Source: Augochlora pura
Taxonomy: Eukaryota > Arthropoda > Insecta > Hymenoptera > Halictidae
NCBI RefSeq assembly: GCF_028453695.1
Contig: NC_135775.1
Span: forward strand, 26,012,545-26,076,544
Length of the DNA stretch: 64,000 nucleotides
Direction: 5' to 3'
Position 1 is the first letter of the stretch, and each line of letters begins with the position of its first letter. The notes beneath the pieces are model-generated. The model was given only the letters and a program-made list of their open reading frames with translations. It did not search any database and had not been told where the DNA came from. Below are positions 1 through 12,224 of this stretch, piece by piece. The translations under genes were made by a program, and so were the position numbers.

Positions 1-7
1 GTCGTCG

Positions 8-107
8 NNNNNNNNNNNNNNNNNNNNNNNNNNNNNNNNNNNNNNNNNNNNNNNNNNNNNNNNNNNNNNNNNNNNNNNNNNNNNNNNNNNNNNNNNNNNN
101 NNNNNNN
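8..107. other. Assembly gap (100 N)
   Basis: A run of exactly 100 N follows seven real bases. The round length suggests a scaffold gap of unknown true size. Nothing can be said about its content. Confidence 0.98.
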
Positions 108-2392
108 GAAAACTCGGCCCTTAACACGCCGATGGACTCCTTGCCGCGGCTATTCAACCACTCCCGGCTTCGAAGTTTCGACTGCGAGTGTGCCCGGGGA
201 AGCTGTAATCCCGCCGGGAGATACGTGCTTCCCGAGTTTGCGAAACTAAGAGGACTCGGTCGTCGAGCGCGCGCGCGCTTGCGATCAGGCGCCGTCGTTT
301 CCGCGAAACAATCTACGGAGATCGTTGATAAAAACATTCGTGATCCCTTCGTTTCATTGTTTCGCGAACGGCTGAAAGGATTGCCGGAGATAATAGATCG
401 CCGGATGATTGCGAGCGAGCGACTGTGTTCGCCTCTTCATCGCCGCGCCTAGACTTTGATCGCCTGGTAAAATTCGTCAGGTGTCCGAACAGAGACGTTG
501 GCATTTTGATCGCTTCGTAACGTCTAGATTAAAGATCGTAGATCGTAGAGAGTAATCGAAACTTCAGATTTTTCGTTTACAAATTGCTGAAATGGTAAAG
601 CTTGTCTCTTAATCGATTAACTGTTTTTAATTACTTACGGTATTAATTTATATTTCGAGGAGCTATACTTGTAACAAAAATCGTAGTAAATTCACTCGTG
701 TCGTTTCCATAAACGCGAGTTAGTCAGTTTCCGGCAGATTCGCTGTCAGAACGAAATGACAAAACGAGTCGCTAGGATTCTTCGTGACACCGGGCGGAAG
801 CGCGTTTCGCGAGGCGGACAGCGACGCCGAACGGTCTGAATTCCCGGTCGCCGTCACTCTGGTCCCGCTAATGATTTTTCGGTGGTTTCCGGTGGGAAAC
901 CAGCTGGTCTAAGCGGTCGCTAGGCACCGGTTTTCGGGTCAGCTGAAAACAGTGGCGACGGCCCGATCGAAATGCAGTTTTTGATGCCGTGACCTGGTTC
1001 CGCGGTTTCTGCGGTTCGTATCGCGAACGCCGCGACGTGAAAGGTAAAATCTGTCCTCCCGGTCGGTGTTTTTCGACGGCGGACAAACCGGCGCGTCGTT
1101 CGCCGCGAACGTTTCCAGGAAAGGGCTGTTATTTAAGTAATAATGGTAGAAACCGTCGCGGGAGACTGGCCAGGGAGTCCGCGAGGCATCCGCGAGACTT
1201 TCTTTTTAATTACGCGCGATGAGTTTTTTTGCCGGGTGGCTCTCCCCTTTTTTTTCGTTTCGATCGAACTGGTCTTTATAAAAGTGGACCTCACCGTGAA
1301 AGCTTGAACCGCCTGGCATGGAATGACACGAGGAAAACAAGACGGTCTCTCGCAGGTGCATCGATTTCTTTTTTCCGTCGTAACGCCAGTCGTCTTTCCC
1401 TTTTTTCGCTCGGTATTCACGCGGCGAACGTTTTCGGCAATCGCATTCCGAATGCTCGTTGAAATCGTTCTACCGTTCTCCTACAAGCATTTTTCGATAA
1501 ACCTCCGCGAGATCGATGTTAGAATTTAAATCGGCGACAACTCGTAAGCTTGATTCACATAATGACCAAACCATGTTTGGTCGAGTCACCGGATATCATC
1601 GCATTCGGAAATCAGTCCTTGTAATCTATTGTAATCAATTCAATAGACAAGATTAAAATCCGTGAGACAACAAATTCATTAGATAAAACAAAATCAAATG
1701 GAACTTGTTACATTTAATTGCGCCATTTCGAGTCTAGAGTTTCTAGAATTCTTATCTCGACGCTTCGAATCCTACCTTAATATTGTGTTAGAAATGATTG
1801 GCAGCTTGTCAGAAATATCGATAACAATTTGAAGTAGCAGCCGCGGCGATTCCGTATAATTTAATCAAGGAACACCTGCGAAGGAAACGCGAGTTTTGTT
1901 CACTCTTACGGTGTCGTTGAATTTCAGATTAGCCTGGAGGTGCAGCCGGTGAAAGCACGGGCGCGTTCGTGGAACAAACGCGACGATTAAACGCAATTTT
2001 AGAGCAAGGATCCCCTAAACGGGAACATCTCGCCGCGCGTTGCGAGATCAACTCAATTAAATGACGTAAGAAAGACAACGCTGCAGCTTTCGTCACGATT
2101 CTCACGCTAATCTTTCCGTTGCTTTTTCTTTCGCAGCTGCAATTACCGCGCGTGAAACATCATATTGTGCATGCTCGTGCGATGATTAATTAAACCGCGA
2201 ACGCTCCCGGAGGTGCTGGAAGAAGGACGCGCGTTTCAAATTTCCGGGGGGGAAAACGCCGCGCTGTGATTCGCTGGTCCATTTGCCGCCGTTCCGGTTC
2301 TCTAATGGCGGCTGCGCGGGAAACTCAAGCCACGTGAATGATATCTTATCTCCAGTGAGTAGATCACAAATGCTTACTTCAATTAATATCTC

Positions 2393-2640
2393 CATGCTTC
2401 AATGAATTTCTCAACTCTTCAATTGATTTTTGAATCAATGAATCCATTCTGACATTCTTGAATCGATATCCTAAGTCCTATATTAATTTCTATATTCTTG
2501 AGTCCATTATCGAATCCATTCTTGAATTCTTAAATGGGTTTCTTAATTCTTAATTGCATTTCTACGTTCTTGAATTAGAATTTAAATTCTTAAATACATT
2601 GTTAAAGCTTTCTGTCTCTTGTGCTCTGTCAAGTAAAAAA
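2393..2640. repeat. Degenerate AT-rich tandem repeat block
   Basis: Variants of 'attcttgaatc', 'ttcttaaat' and 'aatccattctt' recur about every 15-30 bases. The period is irregular and the copies are much diverged. Similar-looking blocks lie near 21290-21660 and 38040-38220 in intron 1. Confidence 0.5.
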
Positions 2641-3011
2641 TCAAATATTTCGTGAGCAACAAGCTATATAACTTAGACATTTTAAATTAATCTGTTTATT
2701 AACGCGATATTACATGGCAGTACTTAATGGCAGACTAAAATAATTCGAAATCGAATTTTTCAATTAATTCAATCGCAGAAAGAACAAGAAAGCTTCGAGA
2801 TATTTGTAAATACGTAAAACTCGATAGACGATATTGCTCTTTCGTATTAATCATCTCATGGGGGTGTAGATGTATAATATTTTTTTTAAATTAATTATCA
2901 TTGCCATTATCGCGAAGCTACGCAGTTATTTCGACTTAATCAACCTAGCAACAGTGTTAAAGAACGATTTCTCTTCTTTCTCTTCGCTGGGAGTACAAGG
3001 TTAGACGATCA

Positions 3012-3026
3012 ATGACAAAAGAATAA
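3012..3026 (+). other. Minimal upstream ORF (4 codons) before the prominin start
   Basis: ATG ACA AAA GAA TAA lies 16 bases before the first possible prominin ATG. Its TGA-containing overlap also supplies the in-frame stop (3013-3015) that bounds the prominin reading frame. It could lower initiation at 3043 if it is transcribed; the transcription start is not known from sequence. Confidence 0.3.
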
Positions 3027-3042
3027 CGATAAAAGAAGAAAA

Positions 3043-3577
3043 ATGAGCATCCCGATCGAGCGGCAGAACAGTCGGAACGTGCGGAACGAGGTGGTCGAGC
3101 GTGGCCGAATATTTCCGAAGGGCGCCGAGGTCTCGTCTCCAGGCAGCATGGCGGCCAGAGTGGGGATGGTCCGGTTCCGCGTGCCTCGGCTCAGCAGCGA
3201 GCCATCAGTCCTAAGCGACGCGTCCCGGGCGCAGGTCGCTGTCATGTGTTCGATTCGATCGTCGAGTGGACGGCCGAGTGCCGTGGTGCATCATGGTTTA
3301 TTGCCGATTATTCTCCTGCTCGGTTTCCTCGGCGTTCTGGTGCCGCGCCCCGCGAACGGCCAGGAGACCCTCACGAATCGGATGCGAGTGATCAGCGAGG
3401 ACCTGGACCGACAACTGAAAGGGATCATGACCACGGAGGTTTACAACTTCTCCACGGTGATCCCGTCCGTGAACTACGCCGCCACCACGAAGTACAACCC
3501 CAAGGGCATGGGACAGCTGTACAACGTGACCAACACATTCATCGACTTCGTCCAGAGCAAGCAAGCCTACCCCGAAG
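3043..3577 (+). CDS. prom: Prominin exon 1: signal peptide and N-terminal ectodomain
   Basis: The frame is bounded upstream by TGA at 3013. In-frame ATGs lie at 3043, 3148 (best Kozak context, A at -3 and G at +4), 3166 and 3244. The hydrophobic core LLPIILLLGFLGVLV (residues 86-100 from 3043) is followed by a likely cleavage site near PANG/QETL. The ectodomain then carries NFS and NVT sequons. A start at 3244 would give a normal-length signal peptide; the first ATG would put about 85 residues before it. The donor is GAAG/GTGAGT, phase 1. Confidence 0.85.
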
Positions 3578-6500
3578 GTGAGTCCATCGATCCCCTCTCT
3601 CTCTCTCTTTCTTCTTTCTTCCAGCTTCGTTGGACCTCTCTTCCGGGCAGACACCATGACGAATTGTAGGGTTAGGTACGGGTTTATCCGCGGCCTTGGT
3701 TACGCCCTGCGCTGCGCGCTCGAAAATGGCCGGTAGCTTGTTGATAAACAGACCGCTGTCAGAAAAAATATTACCGTTCTCGCAATATACGACGTTATTT
3801 CTTTTTCGCAAATGCGACGCTTCCCGCGTGCCGATTATTACTAATTTTCAAGTTCGATTCGTCGAGCGCGTATCTTCTCAGTTCCTTGTAGCTATGCGGT
3901 TACGTAGAATTCGTGGATGGCTGTGCGACGAGTACTCACAATTTTCTGGGAAATTGATCGCGCGTTTCCAGAGCGTAAATAATGTCGGACGTGTTCTAAC
4001 ATTTTTGGCGAATTGAGTTTTGTTTAGGCTGAGGCCGGGAAGTGAGTTTCGCCGATATTAAAAGGAACAGGAAGAAGTGGTAAATTTTCTTATTTCGTTG
4101 ATTGTTGGTTCGAGAGATTCGTCTCGTTCGTTCTCGATGTATAGTAATAGATTCTATCGATGCCGATTTACGGGTGGCTAGGAACGACTTCGTAGAACTA
4201 TCCTCCAGGTAACTTTTACCTGGTAACCTTGTAAACGTCACCGACGGTAATACCATAAGATTTTTATTTTTTCCCCGCCGCGATCCAGTCAGCCTGGAAA
4301 TATTCTTCGCGGGAAGCTCGGTTATTTTTCATCGGTGTTTTACGAGGGTGCCGAGCGGGCCGACACCAAAACATGCCCGCCATATTTGTTGCTGGAGGAC
4401 GAGTCAGCTTCGTTTCACTTGCGCTAATTTTCCAATACCGCGGCACACGTATAATCAACGATCTCCGCTAATTTCGACAAACTCTGAGAGCGGAGAAATA
4501 TCGGAATTTATGAACTAATTCGATCGGATACGGAAAGCAATATTTTCCACGAGATTTCCGCTATTGCCTTTTACAGTCAGAGTCGTATACTAACGTAAGC
4601 TAAGTCAGAGTACCTAAGACATTAAGAAAAACACGATAAACAGCTTTATTCTGAGAAGTGACCGGACGTCGCTTCGCGGCGGTTAAAGGACGCCTTCGTG
4701 GAACTCCTAATTGTCCCTGTATCGGTTTAAGTTGTAAAAGTTCGACCGTCAATGGACGGTACGCGTTCATTTGGAATTGTCATCGATAACTTTATGACCG
4801 CAACGAACGCGTTCCACGAAAATCTGGGTTTTTACCGACGGGTGAAAGGCAGTCGGTGAATAGTATACCTAAAATCGTTCCATTTAGAAGCAACGACCTA
4901 TTAAATTACATAACTACATTTTCTATCAACTGACTGTTCCGCGGGCCTCTCTTATTTAAATTTAAAATTCGATTACGTGGTAGTAATCTCGTATAGCTCT
5001 CTCTCTCTTTTCTGTCTAACTTTTGTAGCCATAACTAAAGAATCAGTTTTATGAACTTTATATTATTTTATACGCATTCGTAATAAATATGTTTTAGTTA
5101 TTGATACCAGTCACAATGACTGGTATTGTAATTAATATTATTCAATTCTTTTGCCCTTTTTAAAATCATTCTGATTGATCTTGATGGAGAAATAGGTATA
5201 TTTACATTGCCGGTGATTCTAGTATTAAAATAAGAGCGCGGCGACGGAAATAGAATGCCAAAACGCGAACGGATGTTAACGCCGCTGAACGTCCGGACAT
5301 TCAATTCGTGCATTGTCATGGCCGACGAAAATATTGGTAAAAAAAAGTCGAAATTTTGGCACTGGATCGTGGTTTTCGAGCAGCTGCTTGTTCCCGAATT
5401 CCCACGCGAGAACGATATTCATTGAAAAACGCGATAGCTGAACTTATCCGGATCAATGACCCTCCCGTCGCGTTAACATAGGCAGCAGAGAGCGAGAGAG
5501 AGAAGCCCGCGTGCATCTATATCAATTCTAACAGGAAGTTGATAGCGAGGCGTTCGTCATCGTCGAACAGAGCCCGACATATCTGCCACTGCCAGGCCCT
5601 TCCTACCCGTTCTTCGGCAACACTTTTCTCTTCCCCTGCGCCTTCCGATACGGAAGAGCATTGACAGTGAAAGAGCTGTCGATGACGGGCTTATTTACGC
5701 TTCGTGCCAGTGGCTCTCCCAACAGGCCGTCGACTTCGTCGGTGACTCGGGTCGATCCAGCCCTCCGATCCAGCGTAACGATCCCGCGTCGATTGCTTTC
5801 TCGGACCCTAATCGAATTAGTAAATAGATTGTCGCACAAATGAATTTTCGAGTCCGAGAAATTGATTCCGTCACCTTCGCGCGAACGGCGATCGATCAAA
5901 GTGTTAACGCGAATCGGCTGCAAAGTTTTCACGTGTAAACAAACGTCGGACTATCTTCACTCTAATCGATTCGCAAATATTTTGCACGACCATCCGGATA
6001 ATTTACAGCCGCGAAAGAATCCGTAAATCGCGGCGGTGTAATCGACCCCGTGGAAGCTGTGTTGCTCGTAAACGTACCTGCGCGAGCCTATTTTCCCTAA
6101 TTAGCAAATATTTTGCAGAAATGCCGGCGGAGTGTTAACGAGCGCCGCGCGAACAATCGTGAATGGTTCGAGTTTTTCCGAGATGCCTCGAAAGCGAGAA
6201 CTCATTGTTTCCCGATCAGATTTCTACCGGAAGCGAAGTGGCAGAAATTAGCGGAGGCGCGCGCGCGCGGATCCTCGCTCGAATCGTTCCCAGATGGACC
6301 GCGCGCGGAGAGCAGCCGATTTTCCGCTCGATAGTTCGCGCGACCGTTTCTTCCTCGTTGTTCCGTTCCTTTTTCTCCCGTTCGGGTGTCCGGTTTTTAT
6401 CGATCACGTGTGTGCTGCCGCGGCGCATAACGGCATCAATAACAGTACGGATTACTCGCGCGCCGCTCGGGAAAGAAGTACGTATGTATGTATGTATGCC

Positions 6501-9500
6501 GGCGCAGTACCTTTTATCGTTTCGTCGCGCGGCCACAGATGGATCGCCGGTCTGATTGGCCTCTTCGAGATGCCTCCATTACTTCCGCGCCACGAACAAT
6601 TGCGTTTTATTAGCGGTTATTGTTTTATTACCCCGGCAAGTGTCGCTGGTCGTTTTTTTTCCCTGGCCGGCCGCGCGTCGTTATTTTTCTCATTCCGTCG
6701 TCGCTTTTTCGGCGCGGCGTCGTACGGGCAATTGAACCGTTCACAGAAACGATTCGCAGCGATTCGCTCGACGATAACAACCAGCGTCGGGACCCTCCAT
6801 TCGTCAAGATTCGTCTCGTCGTCGAAGAAATCAGTTCAGTCTCGACAACGTGTTTCCTGGCTCGAGAAGTCCTCGTTTATTATTCGATCAATCTAATTCG
6901 ACAGATCGAGCTGTCGTATCGAGATATCGACGGACCGATTCCTTTTCTTTATCACCGAGATTAGTTTATTATCCCCGATGATGCTTCGCATTAATCGCGT
7001 CGTTCGATAACATCGGATGTGGGTCGAGGTTCTCCGAAAGGATCCCGAATGATAATTACACGTTTCTGCAGTAGATCGACCTATTTTCCCTGGAACGAGC
7101 TTCAACAGGTTGACCCGCATACGTGAAAAGAGAAAATTCTACGATTAATTTGACCCGGTTCCAAGAAGAGTCTACGGTAGCGTGTTTTCCGCATTGGAAA
7201 TACAAAGCCGAGTGCTTCGCTAATTCGAAGACAAAAGCACTGTTCGATATCTGTCGCGAATATTTCTGGTTCTTCGACATCGTCAGAAAAATAGCTGTTT
7301 TCTATTCCTTCTAAATCGAAATCAAATTGAATTCTTCTGTTATTAAGGAAATGTTTTAAGCTAATTTTGGCTATTAAGGAAAATATTAAGAACAGACAAG
7401 TGCTAATCAACGCAACGTGAAAGGCGTTACGGTGCAAAGGGTGGAATATCGGCGCGAAGCAGAATCGCATTCGACGAGATTTTTCGTCCCCGTAAAATCG
7501 GGACAAGAGGCGATGCATTCTCGCCGGTTCTAATCTTCCCTCGAATTACTTAATTTCTCCTTTGTCCGCGTCAGCCGCGAGTTTCATTTAGAACACGATT
7601 CGCAGAGAGCCCGCGATCCGTCGCAATTTATCGGCTGGCACCGAGTGCAGAGCCCGCCGTCGCCGTCTGATTGGAAATTCTTCGCGATTCAATCTCGGGG
7701 GGGGGGCTCGGAAACAGTCGAGTGGAATTTTTCTCCTATTTACTCCGGGCTAGCCTGGACGAGAACGAGAACGCCGTTCCCTGAAAAGCTTTCGACTTCT
7801 GCCCAGCATCCGAGCGATTATGGTTTACAGTCGCCGCGCACGGCAATTAGATAATCCGTGGCTGATCAGCGATTGCGTGTGTCGGGGCGATTTCCGTGGC
7901 TCGAAAATAGGTCGAAAGACGAAGCCAGTGTATTCAAAGAGAGAGAGAGAGAGAGAGGGAGAGAGTACAGTTGATTTCTGGAGCTGAAAACTCAATAGCG
8001 GATGAAATGATTTTTTCACGCGATGATTAAATAGAAACCGGGGTGAAATCGTAAACGTTAAATTATCATGAAACAACGTTGCTCCAGCGAGAGTCGCTCT
8101 ATTTATTAACTCGCGAAATCGACGCGCCCTTCGGACGATCGGCGAGCTATTAGCGAAATTAGCCGATCGATCATCTCGCGATTACCGTTGCCCGTTTTCT
8201 TGCGTAACTCGTCGGCAGGCTGGCTGGTCGGGCGCGCGTTAATTTTCCCGGCGCATCTGCATAAACTGCGACAAGTGGGAACGATAAAAAAGCTTGGATC
8301 GCGTGACGGCTAAAAATATCGTCGGTCTTTCAGCTACTGTTTCTTCGTATCGAACGAAATCAACGATCGATCGATACGAAGTTATAAACTCGAGTTAGCG
8401 TCACCGATAGGCGAGCAGATAATAACGATGATACGACGAGATTGCAGGGTATGCGGCGTCCTCGGCAAGTTTTAATGGCTAATACGTACGGCCGCGCGGC
8501 GTTGATTAATTACCAGAATTTCATTACGATCGGCTCAGCTGTGCCGGGACGCGCGCGCGCGCGCTCGCCTTCGAGCTATTGTTTACGCAAAAGTAGTCGC
8601 GATGATGCGATCTCTAGGAAGCGAACATCTAAACAGTTTAATTAGACCAGAAACACGACCGTTAACCGAGAAAGCGCGAATCACGTTTAGTTTCGCTGGC
8701 ATCGACGAGATTCCCGCGCCAGTGAAATGAATATCGTCGAGATTACTTCGCGGATACCAAACGTGTGTGTGATTCATCGCGTGTTTCGTAGAACAACTTA
8801 ATCTCGATCACGCTTGATTGGGATAATCACGTGTGTGTGCGCGCGTATCGTCGGATAACCGCGCGCGCCCCGATTTCTCGCCTCGGAGCCGCGCGCGGCG
8901 GTCCTCGATTGGAAAAAATCGGGGCGTGTTCGTTTTCAAGCTCGATCGATCGGCCGGCTCTCTCTCTCTCTCTCTCTCCGATATTTAATTAGCAAACAAT
9001 AGGGAGCCGTCGTTAATACGTCGACACGGGGCTCCCCTACGCTGCCGCAGAAGCTGCTAACGAGAGATCAGAGATCTCCGCGTCACGCTCGTTAATGTTG
9101 TTAATAATCCCTTTTCGTTATATTCCTCGCGGCATTGTTCGCGGCGAGTGGCGCGTTACGCTCTCCGTTCGAACGGCTGAAACTCTTCTGCGGCCGTTTC
9201 ATTCGGCTGTTGAATTTCCCGCGTGAAAAACCCGCCGAGCCTGCTCGAATATTTTTAGAAATCAAGACACTTCGTTCGTTCCGATATTAAAATAAACGGC
9301 GCGGATTCTTCGATTTCACGGAGCCTCTCGCAGACGGAAACCAGCCTTGTTCCACCTACGCAGGTGTAAATTACCAACGATCCGACGATCCTTGTCCCAA
9401 GAGCGAGTCGAAGCGGACAGGGGGCGCGTTTCGTCGAAACGGAATGTATTTGCATATTAATTAGCCGCGATATTGATCGCGTTACCATTCATGGCCAGCC

Positions 9501-11040
9501 GGGAAAAATCGTCCGGCGACTGCCGCGTTAATGTCATCTCGCCTCTCCTCGCGACCGGTACACAGAATTTATTGTTACAGTCTCGGTACTCGTTTAAACG
9601 TCGGATCCAGTTATTAAACGGCGTACGCCGTTCAGCTAACTTCGGCGGGAGTATCGGCAATTAGGCGGCCCCCGGGCAACGTAAAAGCAGATACTGGAAT
9701 CATTATCGTCGGCGGTCTAGCGCAACATTTTCACGACTAATTTGCATCGTGCGCCTCCAACCGTCGATTCCGTGCCATTGGGACATCAGCCTTTCGATCG
9801 GCAGCGATCGGAGGCCTTGAAAATCGTGTGCAGACCTGGATTGCGTTTAGTATCGCGACTCTCTTCCGAAAATCGCGCGTTCTTTTCCTTTTTTTTTTCA
9901 TTTTCCTCGTTCGCTGGTATTTTTCAACCTCGGCAACGTTTGAACGACACCTTTAAATCCGCTAACTAACGAGTAGCCGGCGGCGGCCCGACTGCGATTC
10001 AATTTTACTTAATGACGTCGCGGCCAACGAAATATCCTGTGTCTAATTAGCGCCGTCGCGGCGTCGTCCTCCGGCGCCGATCGCACGACACCGTCTCTCG
10101 TTAGCATTATTAATTTATCGAAATCGATCCGTTCTAGCGCGCGCGACTTCCTGCTCTCGTCTTAAACTTCGTTCTCATCGTTTAATCCTTCGCCGGTCTT
10201 TGATCGTCCTCTTATCGCGATCATCGTTCTTATATCGCATTCCGAATGAGTATTATTCGTATTACACGTACAGGCCGCTGCATCGATTCTATTAGAGTTG
10301 AGCAATATTTTATTCGGACGAGGGGTTAGATTAACGAATCAAATTTTATTTAACTGCGTCGATGAATAAATATTCGATGAAATTAAAATTTATCTAGCTC
10401 AGAATTTATCTGAATAAAATTTTATGAGAAGGTGCAGGAATTCATAGGGAAAATAAATGATTTGGATAAACTTTTCCATCGTCCAATTATTTCTTCCACT
10501 TTCCCAAATTATTCGAACACTCGTTCGATTAAATGGATGAAATAATTTATTATTAATTTAACTAAATATTATTAATTATTAATTTCCGCCGTAACGCGAG
10601 ATCCCGTAAATTTAAACCGTTCCGTACGCGAGAAGGATGACACGTATGAAAACTCCGAGCACGTAGAAGAGAAAAAAAAAGGGGTTGCGACCGCGTCGGC
10701 CACTGATTTTTCAGAAACTCGGAGGAAACTGAACTCCGGCCTTTATCCGGCCGGCGGCACATAAATAAAACTGTTTCCCTGTCCGAGAGAAAGATAAATA
10801 AGTAAAGGCGAAGGGGGGAGAAGCGTGGCGCGTCGTGGGAACAAAAATGCGCGCGTCGGTCTCTCGCAAAATGACGTGTATACAACGTAAGAGGGCGGCG
10901 TTTCCCGCGGAATAAAGAATCGCCGACGCCGTTCCCCCCGCGCGCGTGGAATAGTAAATCAAACTTCGTCGGGGAAGGATCTAAACTTCAATTTAATTTC
11001 CACGGAGCTGCAGAGGCCCGGTAAAGACCCTCGGGCTCTC

Positions 11041-11073
<33 letters not shown>

Positions 11074-12181
11074 TGCGGAACAAGTTGCAGAATGTTAATG
11101 CAGTTTCCTTCTCGCGTCCGTTCCGACGTTGCACTGTTTGGACAGTATAAGCTGCAATTTAGCCCGGCTGCGGCGCGCTGCGCCCGTGAAACCCCTCCCA
11201 CGGAACGCTTCCGAGACCCCCGTGGACCCCCCGTTTTCCCGAGTTCCGGTCGATTCGAACCCCTGCGGCTCGTTCGCGTCGGCAGCCGGTCTTGAGTGCT
11301 GGTTTTCCTAACCGTATCCCTCTTTTTCCCTCTCTCCTCCTTTTTTTTAAATAATTCATCCCGCGAAACTATAATTCCAACGACACCGCGGCTGTTGAAT
11401 TATATTTCCGACGCTGTTCCTCCGTCGAGAATTTAATGAATAGTTTAATCCGCTCGCTGTCATACCCAGCGAACCGTCCGCGGCTGTTCTCTATGCGGGC
11501 GCGGGCAGGACCCGTCTATTCGATAATTTATGTCGCGTTTCGGCTTTCATTCGAATCCTCTCTCTCTCTCTCGCCGGTCGACGCCTAATGGTACGCATCG
11601 TTCCGAAAGTAGTTCGGCCGAGTTTAATGGCGCCGAATCGCGACAGTAATTGCGGTTTATGACGCGTCCGTTCTATCGGATACAGGCTATTGTGTTCGGA
11701 AGCGGCATAGACGAGCGACGAATCGGGAAGAAACTGTCGGATAGCGATCGAAGTTGAAGATTGGAATTTGGTAAACGTCGTTCTGTCGACGGATATTTCG
11801 AAGGAAATTTCGCGTGGAAAAATTCGGGAAAATGGGTGTCGAATAAGCGGGGCGCAAAGTTCGGTTCTCGAGCGAGATGCTACCGAATTGATGCTATTGT
11901 CGGCGCGGAGTCGGGCTGGTAAATCGATGGGAGCGTGTTTAAACGGGCCCGTTTCACGGCTACGGGAACCTTGAAGGAAGCCCGGAATGGATCGCAATCT
12001 AGCTACGTCGGGCACAGAAGCAGGAAACCGTTCGGCGGAATTCGGTGGCCGAAATGGTGGCCGTCGAACCGAAGGGGTTGGGAGAGCAGCGCGCGTTTGT
12101 GCGACATCGAATTCAATTCCGCCGCCGTCTGGCTCATTAACGTCTCTCTTTGTCATCGCGACTTCGCTTCGTTACTTGTCC

Positions 12182-12224
<43 letters not shown>

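Larger units (their letters stand above)
108..3042. other. 5' flank of the prominin-like gene, no supported gene
   Basis: The open frames here are short, lack family resemblance and look like by-products of GC-rich sequence. The stretch alternates CpG-rich blocks (about 130-480, 780-1500, 1900-2330) with AT-rich ones (500-680, 1550-1850, 2390-2950). It may hold the promoter and untranslated exons of the prominin-like gene, but I cannot place a TATA box, initiator or 5' UTR exon with confidence. Confidence 0.5.

Noticed and set aside
4205..4222. Hairpin CCAGGTAA-CTT-TTACCTGG containing CAG/GTAACT
   Set aside because: Considered as a ratchet splice point, but there is no pyrimidine tract before it and it lies only 0.6 kb into the intron.
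5104..5126. Perfect short hairpin ATACCAGTCA-CAA-TGACTGGTAT
   Set aside because: The stem is only 10 bp and stands alone. It is too short for a microRNA precursor, and hairpins of this size are expected by chance in 64 kb.
11491..12156. 221-codon open frame on the minus strand in intron 1
   Set aside because: Arg/Ser/Pro-rich with no domain, and long frames overlap on the opposite strand. Typical of CpG-rich non-coding DNA.
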